Below are positions 10,570-21,940 of a DNA stretch of 64,000 nucleotides, piece after piece. The notes beneath the pieces were generated by a model. That model did not search any database. It was not told the DNA's origin and saw only the letters and a list, made by a program, of their open reading frames with translations. Made by a program: the position numbers and the translations under genes. Each line of letters opens with the position of its first letter. Position 1 is the first letter of the stretch. The stretch spans positions 18,029-82,028 of the forward strand of contig NZ_KB910936.1 of NCBI RefSeq assembly GCF_000383235.1, given 5' to 3'. This DNA is from Bacillus sp. 123MFChir2 (GTDB lineage: Bacteria; Bacillota; Bacilli; Bacillales; Bacillaceae_G).

Positions 10570-10807
10570 TTGTAAATAGAAGGTATTATACTTATGAACA
10601 ATATCTTTCGTATAAAGGGATTCGCAAGAAACATAACAATAGAAGATCATCTACACAAGATTTTCAACTTCTAATCAAAAAGATGATTTAAAAAATCAAG
10701 TTGACTTTCTTAGACAATATGCTAATGCAAAAGGAATAATAGTTGATGAAATAATTGAGGACTATGGAAGTGGATTAAACTATAATCGTAAAAAATGGAA
10801 CAAATGA
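10570..10807 (+). pseudogene. Remnant of IS607-family serine recombinase gene tnpA
   Basis: A broken reading frame with clear similarity to the IS607 transposase. One frame gives RRYYTYEQYLSYKG, the end of the MerR-like DNA-binding region. A shift near 10640 leads to IIYTRFSTSNQKDDL (the serine-recombinase nucleophile region, normally R-V-S-T) and then GIIVDEIIEDYGSGLNY near 10735. The frame stops at 10805-10807. The start with the helix-turn-helix and the C-terminal half of the recombinase are missing. The right side runs straight into tnpB sequence, which indicates an internal deletion. Not functional. Confidence 0.8.
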
Positions 10808-11366
10808 AGTTCACGAAAACATCAACAAAACAGGAAGAGTAAGAAAGCTAGAAAGAAAACTAAAACGTGAGCAGCGCTCTTTATCACGAAAGTATGAAAA
10901 TCTAAAAAAGAGAGGTGAAAAATCTGCTACTAATAAAAGAGCAAATATAGACAAAAATATTCTTAGCGTACAAAAACTACATGTTCGTTTAGTAAATACT
11001 AGACTAGAGTATGTAAAGTCTGTTGTGAATAAGTTAGTGAAAACCAAACCAACGTATATCACAATAGAGGACTTGAATATAAAAGGGATGATGAAGAATA
11101 AGCATCTATCTAAAGCGGTCGCACAGCAATGTTTTTATACGTTTCAAACATGGTTATTAGCAAAGTGTAAAGAATATGGCATTGAATTACGCCAAGTAGG
11201 CAGATTCTATCCTTCTTCTAAGTTATGCTCATGTTGTGGCCATAAGAAAGTGGATTTAAAACTGTCTGACAGAGTATATACATGCGAGTGTGAAAATGAA
11301 ATAGATAGAGATTTAAACGCATCCATCAACCTTTTACAAGCAAAAGAATATACCATACTAACTTAA
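10803..11366 (+). pseudogene. Truncated TnpB (IS607-associated RNA-guided nuclease family), 3' part
   Basis: Open frame of about 187 codons representing the C-terminal half of TnpB. It holds the RuvC-II segment with its glutamate (YITIEDLNIKGM), the zinc-finger cysteines (CSCCGHKK and YTCEC), and the RuvC-III aspartate (DRDLNASINL). The N-terminal half with RuvC-I is deleted at the junction with tnpA, so cleavage activity should be absent. A shorter product could start at the ATG at 11025. A typical family Gly after the last cysteine pair is Glu here. I regard it as decaying, though translation of the fragment is not excluded. Confidence 0.85.
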
Positions 11367-11515
11367 ACTAGTGGGTATATATGTACGGTGGGCTACATCG
11401 GAATTAACGCCTGTGGAGAGCCATATAAACCAAAGTAGCAAGATAGTGGCGAAATGGGGCTCGTAGAAGCAGGAAAACTCTAAGAGTATACATTTGTATA
11501 TGTTTTTAGTAGCAG
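11367..11515 (+). ncRNA. Omega-RNA-like right end of the IS607 relic
   Basis: Downstream of tnpB is the conserved structured end seen in IS605/IS607 elements: a GTGGGCTACATCGG segment, an ACGCCTGTGGAGAGCC stem whose GAGCC pairs with GGGGCTC near 11455-11461, then a GAAGCAGGAAAACTC segment and a GTATACATTTGTATAT dyad. In active elements this region is the TnpB guide-RNA scaffold and the next bases outside the element are the guide. The family assignment is from memory of such ends; present-day expression is unknown. Confidence 0.6.
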
Positions 11516-11525
11516 TGTAGGACGC

Positions 11526-12293
11526 ATGTTACATCAATTTTCACGTAATGAATTAGCCTTCGGAAAAGAAGGTATTGAAATATTAAAAAATAGTACAGTT
11601 GGTATTTTAGGAATTGGCGGCGTTGGTTCGTTTGCAGCAGAAGCGTTAGCACGTTCTGGCGTCGGTCGTCTTGTATTAGTTGATAAAGACGTTGTCGATA
11701 TTACAAATGTTAACCGTCAAATCCATGCGTTACTTTCTACTGTGGGTCGTTCGAAAGTAGAACTAATGAAAGAACGTATTGCTGATATTAATCCGGACTG
11801 CGAAGTTATCGCATTAGAAATGTTTTATACAGATGAAACATACGAAGAGTTCTTTAAACATGGTTTGGATTTCGTAGTGGATGCATCTGATACAATTACG
11901 TTCAAAATTCATTTAATTAAACAGTGCTTGCGACGTAAAATTAAAATCATTTCAAGTATGGGTGCAGCAAATAAAATGGATCCAACTCGTTTCCGTATTG
12001 CCGATATTTCTAAAACGAACACAGATCCAATTGCGAAAGTGATTCGTACGAAACTTCGTAAAGAAGGTATTAAAAAAGGTGTGAAAGTTGTATTCTCTGA
12101 TGAAAATCCAATTGTGATTCGTGAAGATATTCGTAAAGAAATCGTTCCAGATGAAAATGCAAAAATTCGCAAAGCGAAATTACCACCGTCCTCTAACGCC
12201 TTCGTTCCGTCTGTGGCAGGCTTAATTATGGCAAGTCATGTTGTGCGTGAACGTTTGAAGGATATCGAAGTAAAACGTGTGGGACAAGAATAA
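11526..12293 (+). CDS. tcdA: tRNA threonylcarbamoyladenosine dehydratase
   Basis: 255-residue E1/ThiF-like enzyme that cyclises t6A37 to ct6A37 in ANN-decoding tRNAs using ATP. The nucleotide-binding GIGGVGS is at residues 29-35, and the family ending (SSNAFVPSVAGLIMASHVV) is present. The start MLHQFSRNEL is that of relatives, but the IS607 right end stops within a few bases of this ATG. Only a weak TAGGA remains as ribosome binding site, at short spacing (11518-11522). The insertion may have lowered its translation. In other bacilli tcdA directly follows aspS, so the relic is an insertion into a conserved junction. Confidence 0.95.
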   Translation: MLHQFSRNELAFGKEGIEILKNSTVGILGIGGVGSFAAEALARSGVGRLVLVDKDVVDITNVNRQIHALLSTVGRSKVELMKERIADINPDCEVIALEMFYTDETYEEFFKHGLDFVVDASDTITFKIHLIKQCLRRKIKIISSMGAANKMDPTRFRIADISKTNTDPIAKVIRTKLRKEGIKKGVKVVFSDENPIVIREDIRKEIVPDENAKIRKAKLPPSSNAFVPSVAGLIMASHVVRERLKDIEVKRVGQE

Positions 12294-12299
12294 AATGAG

Positions 12300-12337
12300 A
12301 CACACATGTCTCTTTATTGAAGCATGTGTGTTTTTTT
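12300..12337 (+). terminator. Intrinsic terminator after tcdA
   Basis: ACACACATG pairs with CATGTGTGT (12323-12331) and is followed by seven T. Confidence 0.9.
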
Positions 12338-12388
12338 ATGTTAAATATTTAGAAAAATGTTAAGATTTATATGTAAAGGAGGGGGGAA

Positions 12389-12805
12389 ATGAGAAATAAG
12401 AAATCTCTGTTATGCTTGATTATGCTGCTTTGTTTCGTTTTACTTTCCGCATGTAATTCATATGAAGATTATTGGGTGTTAGAGAAATCAAGGTATAATG
12501 AGGCGCCAGAAATGGTTGATTATTTTCCAAAACGCGCACAGGAGAATCCTTCACGCGTAGGCTATTCTACATATACGATTTCAGAAGGACGAAAAATGAT
12601 CGCATTAGCAGTTGGGTCTCAGCATAAAGGTAGTGAAATTGAAGTAACAAAATTTCAGGAAAAAGGCAATACAACATATGTAACTGTGAATATAGAAAAG
12701 GGAAAATCGAGTGAAGAAAATCCTGTTATTTTAATTGGGGTAAGTAAATTACATAAGAATATCGTGATACAAGATATGGATGGAAATAAATACAAAAAAC
12801 TATAG
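12389..12805 (+). CDS. Hypothetical lipoprotein, 138 aa
   Basis: Begins with a typical lipoprotein signal: charged MRNKK, a hydrophobic stretch, and the lipobox LSAC with the lipidated cysteine near residue 22. The mature part is a small beta-rich domain without recognised motif. AAAGGAGGGGGG precedes the ATG at 12389. Anchored to the outer face of the membrane. Function unknown. Confidence 0.85.
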   Translation: MRNKKSLLCLIMLLCFVLLSACNSYEDYWVLEKSRYNEAPEMVDYFPKRAQENPSRVGYSTYTISEGRKMIALAVGSQHKGSEIEVTKFQEKGNTTYVTVNIEKGKSSEENPVILIGVSKLHKNIVIQDMDGNKYKKL

Positions 12806-12851
12806 AGCTTAAGGATATAGTGGAAGAATGACAAATAAACAGAAAATATGA

Positions 12852-12880
12852 AACGCATGAATTTTATCCATGCGTTTTTT
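12852..12880. terminator. Terminator between the lipoprotein gene and rsfA
   Basis: AACGCATG at 12852 and CATGCGTT at 12869 with T run on the + strand and A run before it. It can serve both convergent genes. Confidence 0.8.
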
Positions 12881-12900
12881 ATGTGCTCTTTTTTGTAATT

Positions 12901-13551
12901 TCAATTTTCTGCTGTGTACACAATATCTAAATTTCCGTTCTGATCCATTTTGAAAATCGGTGCCATCTGCTCTTTTGGCTCGTCTAATATAACAAGTTTG
13001 CGAGCTCGGTCCATAATTCTAACAAGTGTTTCATAGTCTTCTTGTACAGATTGTTGTTGCTTCTTCAATGTTTCAAGCTTTTTCTCTAATTCTTGATTTG
13101 TTTTTTGCTGTTGTTCGAGCTGCCGACGTAACGTTTCATTTTCAGTTTGTAACTTCTCTAATCGCGGATTGTTTTGTTCAATGTTTTGAAGAAATGAGAT
13201 TACCTCTTGCATCGTAAGTGATGATTGATTTGCGCTGAGTTCCTCTGAAAACTCAGCATCAATAACGACCTTTTTCTTCGGCTCTAATCGTGATACTTGT
13301 GGTTTCGGTTTCACTGCTTGTTCTCTCTTTAATTCTTTGCGTTGCTTTCTCGCGATTTGCACAGCTTCTTCATAGCCTTGCCGAACTTCTGCATTCCAAC
13401 GAAAGCCACAAGCGGCAGAAGTTCTGTTTAATTGATCGCCCACTTCATCAAATGCTTTTAATTGCGTACTGCCTTCGCGAATGTGACGTAAAACGGTTTC
13501 TGCTAGAAGTAAATCATCTTCTCCAGTCCATGCATCTTGACGCATTTTCAT
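12901..13551 (-). CDS. RsfA-family transcriptional regulator
   Basis: 216 residues read from the ATG at 13551, with GGGGG just upstream; a longer in-frame extension exists but relatives begin at this point. The N-terminal 60 residues ([24 protein letters not shown] and [11 protein letters not shown] contexts) are the Myb/SANT-like domain of RsfA, a prespore regulator of sigma-F genes in B. subtilis. The remainder is Lys/Gln-rich with a coiled coil (about residues 120-190). It lies convergent to the lipoprotein gene and next to rarA. Bacilli have several paralogues, so I leave out a symbol. Confidence 0.85.
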   Translation of the reverse strand: MKMRQDAWTGEDDLLLAETVLRHIREGSTQLKAFDEVGDQLNRTSAACGFRWNAEVRQGYEEAVQIARKQRKELKREQAVKPKPQVSRLEPKKKVVIDAEFSEELSANQSSLTMQEVISFLQNIEQNNPRLEKLQTENETLRRQLEQQQKTNQELEKKLETLKKQQQSVQEDYETLVRIMDRARKLVILDEPKEQMAPIFKMDQNGNLDIVYTAEN

Positions 13552-13588
13552 TGTGAAACCCCCATATTTCATGTCGTTTTCGCTTATG

Positions 13589-14875
13589 TTACCCTTTTGA
13601 TTCACTTTTATACGAATGTTGTAATCTTTCATAAACAGTAGCGAGTGCTTGCTCAAATTTACCAGTCGTTTTTGGTTTATAGTATTGCTTGTTTTTAATT
13701 TTGTCCGGTAAGTATTGTTGCTGAACCCATCCATTAGGATAATCGTGCGGATAGAGGTAGCCAATCCCTCTGCCGAGTGACTCTGCGCCTTTATAGTGGC
13801 TATCTTTTAAATGAGCTGGAACATCACCTGTTTGTCCGTTTCGTAAGTCCTGAAGCGCTGCATCGAGCGCTTTATATGCTGAATTTGATTTTGGTGATAA
13901 GCATAGCTCGATGACCGCATTTGCCAGTGGAATGCGAGCTTCTGGAAAGCCGACGCGTTCTGCGGATTCGATGGCCGCAAGTGTACGGGGCCCAGCCTGA
14001 GGGTTCGCAAGTCCAACATCTTCGTATGCCATAATTAGTAAGCGTCTGCCAATGCTTTGTATGTCACCAGCTTCAATAAGGCGGGCTAAATAATGAAGGG
14101 CGGCATTTACATCACTTCCGCGCACTGATTTTTGGAAAGCTGATAAGACATCGTAATGAGCGTCGCCGCCTTTGTCGTGTACAAAACTTTTCTTCTGTAA
14201 ACATTCTTCAGCGATTTCAAGTGAAATTTCTACTGCTTCTTCATTTGTTGTAAAGCTAGATAAGACTGCGAGCTCAAGTGCATTATAAGCCGAGCGCATA
14301 TCACCGCCATTTGCGTTTGCAAAGTGACCCAGAGCTTCATCGGTTACGATTACGTTGTATTCTCCTAGTCCTTTTTCCTGATCTGTTAAAGCGCGTTTTA
14401 ATCCTTGTAAAAGGTTTTCTTCTGTTAAAGCGTGTAGTTCGAAAATTTGACAACGGCTTCGAATAGCAGAATTAATTGCGTGAAATGGATTGCTTGTCGT
14501 TGCCCCAATTAATGTAATGAGCCCGCTCTCTAAGTGAGGGAGAAGGAAATCTTGTTTTCCTTTATCTAATCGATGCACTTCATCTAAAATTAAGATAAGA
14601 TGGCGATGCATTTTTGCCTCTTGGACAACAACTTCCATATCTTTTTTATTATGAGTAACAGCATTTAATAGACGAAAAGGCATACCGATGCTGCCGGCAA
14701 TGGCGCTTGCAATTGATGTTTTTCCTGTTCCGGGAGGACCGTACAAAATCATTGATTGTAGATGCTTTGCTTGTATCATCCGCCATAAAATTTTGCCTTC
14801 GCCCACTAAATGTTCTTGTCCGATAACTTCTGTAATATTGGTCGGACGCATTCGATGTGCGAGTGGTTGTTTCAT
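13589..14875 (-). CDS. rarA: Replication-associated recombination ATPase RarA (MgsA)
   Basis: 428-residue AAA+ clamp-loader-like ATPase acting at stalled replication forks. Walker A GPPGTGKT is at residues 46-53, Walker [11 protein letters not shown] near 93-102, and the C-terminal MgsA tetramerisation domain with [18 protein letters not shown] is intact. GAGAGAGAA precedes the ATG at 14875. The gene is yrvN in B. subtilis and occurs at the same place, divergent from cymR. Confidence 0.95.
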   Translation of the reverse strand: MKQPLAHRMRPTNITEVIGQEHLVGEGKILWRMIQAKHLQSMILYGPPGTGKTSIASAIAGSIGMPFRLLNAVTHNKKDMEVVVQEAKMHRHLILILDEVHRLDKGKQDFLLPHLESGLITLIGATTSNPFHAINSAIRSRCQIFELHALTEENLLQGLKRALTDQEKGLGEYNVIVTDEALGHFANANGGDMRSAYNALELAVLSSFTTNEEAVEISLEIAEECLQKKSFVHDKGGDAHYDVLSAFQKSVRGSDVNAALHYLARLIEAGDIQSIGRRLLIMAYEDVGLANPQAGPRTLAAIESAERVGFPEARIPLANAVIELCLSPKSNSAYKALDAALQDLRNGQTGDVPAHLKDSHYKGAESLGRGIGYLYPHDYPNGWVQQQYLPDKIKNKQYYKPKTTGKFEQALATVYERLQHSYKSESKG

Positions 14876-14929
14876 ATGTTCTCTCTCCTTCGGTGGCCGT
14901 TCTTGTTCATGTTATAAACTCTGAGTTAT

Positions 14930-15195
14930 TCAATATATAAATCCAATTTATTTTTTACATATAGATTGCTACTATGAAAAAAGGAACCTGCAATTGTTTG
15001 CTCTTTTGGTTTTTCAACATATAAGTTGCTGTTATATAAAATAAAAAGTGATATGCACTTGTTTCCTCTCTTTGTTTTAACCCTTGCACGTGGCAGAAAA
15101 AGCCCATAACCGCTACTATGCATGGCCAGATGTTCTCGCCCACTTAAAAAGAGGGATGTTTTATGTCCGTTTTCGATGTGTATTTATATATATTA
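14930..15195 (-). repeat. Composite (nested) copy of the intergenic MITE-like repeat
   Basis: Begins with a subtype-1 arm (ATATAAATCCAATTTA, ATAGATTGCTACTATGAAAAA, GGAACCTGCA, TTGTTTGCTC), then restarts with a second arm (CAACATATAAGTTGCTG) and continues as a subtype-2 body with GCACGTGGCAG, GCATGGCCAGATG and CTCGCCCAC, ending in TATTTATATATA. It is therefore about 260 bases, not 170-200. It fills most of the interval between rarA and cymR. Confidence 0.82.
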
Positions 15196-15224
15196 TCATT
15201 TCTGTTAGAAAAGTTGAAATTCCT

Positions 15225-15250
15225 TATCATACTATATTATGCTATAATTT
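15225..15250 (+). promoter_or_regulatory. Probable cymR promoter (extended -10)
   Basis: TGCTATAAT at 15240-15248 is an extended -10 element; no good -35 lies 17 bases upstream. It lies about 95 bases before cymR. Confidence 0.5.
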
Positions 15251-15343
15251 CAAAGGATTTTGATTTCAAAGAGTGTCTTTCCTATAAAATAAACGAATAA
15301 CGAAGAAGTAGAAGCAAAAGACTTGAAAAGAGGTGCTACATAT

Positions 15344-15781
15344 ATGAAAATCTCAACAAAAGGCCGTTACGGTTTAACAATTATGATTGATCTTGCGAAG
15401 AAGTTTGGGGAAGGCCCAATTTCATTAAAATCGATTGCGCAGGCGCACGATTTATCAGAGCATTATTTAGAGCAATTAATTTCCCCGCTTCGTAATGCTC
15501 GTCTTGTGAAAAGTACACGCGGTGCATATGGTGGTTATGTATTATCAGATCAACCGATTAACATTACAGCAGGTGATGTAATCCGCGTATTAGAAGGGCC
15601 GATTAGCGTAGTAGAAATGTTGGATGAAGAAGAACCAGCACAGCGTCAGCTTTGGATCCGTGTTCGTGATGCAGTGCAAGAGGTTCTTGATAGTACAACG
15701 TTAGAAGATTTAGTACGCTATGAAGAAGAAAACAACGGCGGTTATATGTTTTATATTTAATTCCGTGTGTAACGATTTGGA
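15344..15781 (+). CDS. cymR: Rrf2-family regulator CymR (cysteine metabolism repressor)
   Basis: The coding part runs from the ATG at 15344 to the stop at 15758-15760 (138 residues); bases to 15781 are the short gap before the next gene. An Rrf2 winged helix is evident from MKISTKGRYGL at the start. There is no cluster of three cysteines, so it is the CymR type rather than the iron-sulfur IscR type. CymR with CysK represses cysteine biosynthesis and uptake genes, including the yrrT-mtnN-mccAB genes at 36.7-40.2 kb of this window. It is followed after 35 bases by a cysteine desulfurase and then mnmA, a conserved Bacillus operon. Confidence 0.92.
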
Positions 15782-15795
15782 AAGAAGGAGATATT

Positions 15796-18073
<2,278 letters not shown>

Positions 18074-18081
18074 GAAAGAAG

Positions 18082-18116
18082 AACCTCTGCCTTGTATTGG
18101 TCAGAGGTTTCTTTTT
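18082..18116 (+). terminator. Intrinsic terminator after mnmA
   Basis: AACCTCTG at 18082 pairs with CAGAGGTT at 18102, followed by TTCTTTTT. Confidence 0.88.
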
Positions 18117-18188
18117 AGATAAAAACGCATTTTCGTTCGCTCGAAAAATAGATTCTTTGTTATAATTTGTTGTAGAGGTGAAGAAGAC

Positions 18189-18845
18189 ATGTCAAATAAG
18201 CTGGAAACAGGCATTCAATATATGCAAGAAGGAAACTGGGAAGAAGCCGCAAAGAATTTTACTGAGGCGATTGAGGAAAATCCAAAAGGTGCACTTGGTT
18301 ATATTAACTTTGCAAATTTACTAGATGTTTTAGGGGATAGTGAACGTGCAATTGCCTTTTATAAACGTGCGATTGCATTAGATGAGCAATCTGCAACGGC
18401 ATACTATGGATTAGGAAATATATATTATCAGCAAGAACTTTTTGCAGAGGCGAAAGAAGCGTTTGAGAAGGCAATGCAAGTGGGACTGCAGACAGGAGAT
18501 GTGTCGTTTATGCTTGGCATTACATATGTGCAGCTTGGAAATGACCGTTTAGCACTGCCGTTTTTACAACGTGCCACTGAATTAGATGAAAATGACGTTG
18601 AAGCCATTTTCCAATGCGGATTATGTTTTGCTCGTCTAGAACATGTAAAAGAGGCGAAACCTTATTTTGAAAAAGTTGTAGCACTTGATGAAGAACATGC
18701 AGATGCATATTACAATTTAGGAGTTGCATATGCGTTTGAAGAAAATCGTGAGAAGGCGCTTGCGATGTTTAAGAAGGCTGTAGCGATTCAGTCAGATCAT
18801 TTTTTAGCTGGTAATGGTATTCGTTTATTAGAACAAGACGCATAA
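18189..18845 (+). CDS. Tetratricopeptide repeat protein (YrrB-like)
   Basis: 218 residues made almost entirely of TPR units of about 34 residues (about six), for example GALGYINFANLLDVLGD and DAYYNLGVAYAFEENREKALA. TPR proteins are scaffolds for protein-protein contact; no enzymatic motif is present and there is no signal peptide. It sits 18 bases ahead of recD2, as yrrB does in B. subtilis, so the two are probably co-transcribed. The partner is unknown. Confidence 0.92.
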   Translation: MSNKLETGIQYMQEGNWEEAAKNFTEAIEENPKGALGYINFANLLDVLGDSERAIAFYKRAIALDEQSATAYYGLGNIYYQQELFAEAKEAFEKAMQVGLQTGDVSFMLGITYVQLGNDRLALPFLQRATELDENDVEAIFQCGLCFARLEHVKEAKPYFEKVVALDEEHADAYYNLGVAYAFEENREKALAMFKKAVAIQSDHFLAGNGIRLLEQDA

Positions 18846-18863
18846 AATGGAAGGAGGGGTAAA

Positions 18864-21194
18864 ATGGGAAATCAACATGCAATGGATTTGTTTGAGGAAG
18901 AGCAAAAGTTTATAAAAGCACAAGTTCTTCATACCATTTTCCACAACGAAGAAAACCTCTATTCCGTTGTCAGTATGAAAATTATTGAAACGAATGAAAC
19001 ACATGACGAAAAAAAGGTCATGATAACAGGTCACTTTCCCCGTATGCATGAAGATGAAGTGTTTACACTAACGGGCCATTTTAAGGATCATCCAAAGTAC
19101 GGGAAACAATATCATATTGAAACGTTTAAAAAAGAATTGCCGCAAACAAAAACCGGAATGGTGCAATATTTAGCGAGCGATTTATTCAAAGGAATTGGGA
19201 AACGAACAGCGGAAAAGATTGTTGATCATCTTGGTGAACATGCGATTTCGAAAATCATGGATGATCCCGCAGCTTTAGATGGAATTGTAAATAAGCAAAA
19301 AGCACAGGAAATATACGAGACGATTATTGAACATCAAGGCCTTGAAAAAGTGATGAGCTTTCTAAATGGTTATGGGTTTGGAACGAAGCTCTCTATTAAA
19401 ATTTATCAACAATATAAAGAAATGACACTTGAAGTTATCCGCAAAAATCCGTATCAACTGATTGAAGAGGTAGAGGGTATTGGATTTGGCCGAGCGGATG
19501 ATATTGGCCGAGCACTTGGCATCTCTGGTAATCATGCTGATCGAGTACGAGCAGGTTGCTTTTATACATTAGAGCACGTTTCGCTGCAAGAAGGTCATGT
19601 GTATATGAAAAGAGAGCAGTTAGTGCAACAAACGATGGAGTTGTTGAATAACCAATTTGCGTCTGTTACAGAAGAAGATGTTTTGCAATGTGCGGAAATG
19701 ATGCAAGGAGAAGGCAAAATTATTATAGAAGATGAGCGTGTATATTTAGCCTCCTTGTATTATTCGGAAAAAGGTGTTGTCACCTCTATCAATCGTTTAC
19801 TTGGTCAAGAAGAACTTCCTTCCTTTCCTGAATCGGAATTGTTGTTAACACTTGGAAAAATTGAAGAGCAGTTCGGCGTGCAATACGCACCGCTTCAGCA
19901 AGAAGGTATTCAAACGGCTCTTCACAAGCCAATGATGATTTTAACAGGTGGACCTGGTACAGGAAAGACGACGGTTATTAAAGGGATTGTTGAAATGTAT
20001 GCTTCTCTTCACGGTTTATCATTAGACCCGAAGGATTATAGTGATGACAATCCGTTCCCTATTCTTTTAACAGCTCCGACAGGAAGAGCTGCAAAGCGTA
20101 TGAGTGAGTCAACAGGATTGCCTGCTTGTACGATCCATCGTCTGCTTGGATGGACACCAGAAGGATCGTTTCAACGTAATGAGCACGATCCTGTTAAAGG
20201 GAAATTACTTATTATTGACGAATTTTCTATGGTTGATATTTGGCTTGCGAATCAATTGTTCAAGTCGTTGCCAACTACGATTCAGGTCATCATCGTTGGA
20301 GATGAAGATCAATTGCCATCTGTTGGTCCTGGACAAGTGTTGAAAGATTTATTAGAATCGGGCGTTATGCCGACGGTAAAGCTTACGGAAATTTATAGAC
20401 AAGCAGAAGGTTCATCTGTCATTCAGCTTGCTCATGCGATTAAAAAAGGTGCATTACCTTCTGATGTAACACAAAATAAGAAAGATCGTTCGTTTATTGC
20501 TTGCACAGGTACGCAAATTGTTGATGTTGTGAAAAAAGTATGTGAAAACGCAAAAACAAAAGGGTTTAGTGCGCGTGACGTACAAGTGCTAGCTCCGATG
20601 TACAAAGGGCCAGCAGGTATTAATACATTAAATGAAGCGCTGCAAGAAGTGTTTAATCCGAAAAAAGAAAAAAGAAAAGAAATCGCATATGGCGAAGTTG
20701 TATACAGGACTGGAGATAAGGTGCTTCAACTTGTCAATCAACCGGAAAGTCAAGTGTTTAACGGTGATATTGGTGAGATTGTGTCGGTGTTTTATGCGAA
20801 AGAAAATGTGGAACAACAAGATATGGTTGTTGTTTCTTTTGACGGTATCGAAGTGACCTATACAAAGGCAGATTTAAATCAAATTACACATGCATATTGT
20901 TGTTCAATCCATAAATCGCAAGGAAGCGAATTTCCAATTGTAATTATGCCTGTTGTGAAAAGTTATTATCGTATGCTGCGCCGCAATTTAATTTACACAG
21001 GGATTACACGCAGTAAAAAGTTTTTAATTATTTGCGGTGAAGAATCAGCGTTTCAATCTGGTGTAAATCGCCTTGATGATGCACTCCGTCAAACTACATT
21101 ATGCAATCGCCTGCAAGGAAAGACCGAAGAGACTGAGGTGATAAGTGAGGAAGGCCCCGATGTGGAAAACATTTCACCGTATGATTTTATGTAG
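18864..21194 (+). CDS. recD2: ATP-dependent 5'-3' DNA helicase RecD2
   Basis: 776-residue superfamily 1B helicase of the RecD2 type, that is, RecD with a long N-terminal extension and no RecBC partner. The N-terminal part contains helix-hairpin-helix motifs (KGIGKRTAEKIVDHLG near residue 110, EVEGIGFGRADDIG near 205). The helicase core has Walker A GGPGTGKTT near 361-369, motif II IIDEFSM near 452, and the C-terminal SIHKSQGSEFP motif. It acts in mismatch repair and fork maintenance. AAGGAGGGG precedes the ATG. Confidence 0.96.
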   Translation: MGNQHAMDLFEEEQKFIKAQVLHTIFHNEENLYSVVSMKIIETNETHDEKKVMITGHFPRMHEDEVFTLTGHFKDHPKYGKQYHIETFKKELPQTKTGMVQYLASDLFKGIGKRTAEKIVDHLGEHAISKIMDDPAALDGIVNKQKAQEIYETIIEHQGLEKVMSFLNGYGFGTKLSIKIYQQYKEMTLEVIRKNPYQLIEEVEGIGFGRADDIGRALGISGNHADRVRAGCFYTLEHVSLQEGHVYMKREQLVQQTMELLNNQFASVTEEDVLQCAEMMQGEGKIIIEDERVYLASLYYSEKGVVTSINRLLGQEELPSFPESELLLTLGKIEEQFGVQYAPLQQEGIQTALHKPMMILTGGPGTGKTTVIKGIVEMYASLHGLSLDPKDYSDDNPFPILLTAPTGRAAKRMSESTGLPACTIHRLLGWTPEGSFQRNEHDPVKGKLLIIDEFSMVDIWLANQLFKSLPTTIQVIIVGDEDQLPSVGPGQVLKDLLESGVMPTVKLTEIYRQAEGSSVIQLAHAIKKGALPSDVTQNKKDRSFIACTGTQIVDVVKKVCENAKTKGFSARDVQVLAPMYKGPAGINTLNEALQEVFNPKKEKRKEIAYGEVVYRTGDKVLQLVNQPESQVFNGDIGEIVSVFYAKENVEQQDMVVVSFDGIEVTYTKADLNQITHAYCCSIHKSQGSEFPIVIMPVVKSYYRMLRRNLIYTGITRSKKFLIICGEESAFQSGVNRLDDALRQTTLCNRLQGKTEETEVISEEGPDVENISPYDFM

Positions 21195-21302
21195 CGAGGT
21201 GAAATTATATAGTGTAATGCAGTTCTTCTCATGTATAAACATATACAGTTTGGACATAATGGCGTAATAGAATACGGGAGATTGTAAGGAGATGAACGCC
21301 AT

Positions 21303-21491
21303 ATGTTCAGTTGTCCAAACTGTAAAGGAAAAGATATCGGGAAAATCGGTGTGAATCAATATTATTGCTGGAACTGCTTTATTGAATTATCGATTTCAAA
21401 GGGGAAAATTCATACACATCAAGTCGAAGAAGACGGTTCATTAAGTTCTTTAGATGATTTATTTGATGAGAATGAACGGACAATCGGCTAA
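21303..21491 (+). CDS. Small zinc-ribbon protein, 62 aa (YrzR-like)
   Basis: Starts MFSCPNCKGKDIG and continues with YYCWNCF, giving two CxxC knuckles of a zinc ribbon at residues 4-7 and 22-25. The rest is acidic. AAGGAGATGAACGCC precedes the ATG at 21303. It is followed after 17 bases by a still smaller gene. A pair of small genes occurs here in other bacilli (yrzR and yrzQ by my recollection). Function unknown. Confidence 0.8.
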   Translation: MFSCPNCKGKDIGKIGVNQYYCWNCFIELSISKGKIHTHQVEEDGSLSSLDDLFDENERTIG

Positions 21492-21508
21492 TAAGGAGAG
21501 TGTTAACT

Positions 21509-21637
21509 TTGAAATTGCGCTCATCATTAATCGTATTAGGTGTAGGAGCAGCGGCATATCAATATGCACGTAAGCAAGATGTATTTTCAAGAAGAAATAT
21601 GAAAAGAGCACGAAAAATGCTGAAGTCTTACTTATAA
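21509..21637 (+). CDS. Very small protein, 42 aa (YrzQ/DUF3918-like)
   Basis: A TTG-initiated 42-codon gene with AAGGAGAG nine bases upstream. The product starts with a hydrophobic stretch (SLIVLGVGAAAYQYA) and ends in a basic tail (RRNMKRARKMLKSYL), as expected for a small membrane-associated peptide of the DUF3918/YrzQ type. It lies 17 bases after the zinc-ribbon gene and directly before a terminator, which supports it as a real gene. Confidence 0.78.
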   Translation: MKLRSSLIVLGVGAAAYQYARKQDVFSRRNMKRARKMLKSYL

Positions 21638-21658
21638 ATTACATTATGTATGTGAAAA

Positions 21659-21686
21659 AGGCTCCCTAATTTTGGGGAGCTTTTAT
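21659..21686 (+). terminator. Intrinsic terminator after the small gene pair
   Basis: GCTCCC at 21661 pairs with GGGAGC at 21675, followed by TTTTATTAT. Confidence 0.8.
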
Positions 21687-21687
21687 T

Positions 21688-21898
21688 ATATATATAAATA
21701 CAAGTTGACTTTTTAACATCTAAGTCGCTGCTATGCAGAACAAAACATGGCCGCTACTTGCTGTTTATCTTTGTTTTAAACTTTGCACGTGGCAGGAAAA
21801 GGCCCTGACCGCCTTATACACGGCCAGTTACTCTCGCCCACCGAAAAAGAAAAGGGTTTTTATGTTAGTTTCTTAATTTGCATTTATATATCTAGCGA
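21688..21898 (-). repeat. MITE-like intergenic repeat, subtype 2
   Basis: Bounded by ATATATAAATACAAGTTGA on the left and the inverted ATATATAAATGCAAATTAA on the right, 16 of 19 matching. The core shows GCACGTGGCAGGAAAAGGCC, ACGGCCAGTTACTC and CGCCCACCG. Full-length copy and the best example of the terminal inverted repeats. Confidence 0.88.
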
Positions 21899-21940
21899 TT
21901 CATCCTCCGCCTCAAGTGTGAAACTGTAGGTGGGGGTAGT

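Noticed and set aside
10290-10600. Possible 6S RNA gene between aspS and tcdA, where B. subtilis has one as I recall
   Set aside because: The interval is accounted for by the repeat and the IS607 relic, and I see no long rod-shaped RNA with a central bubble.
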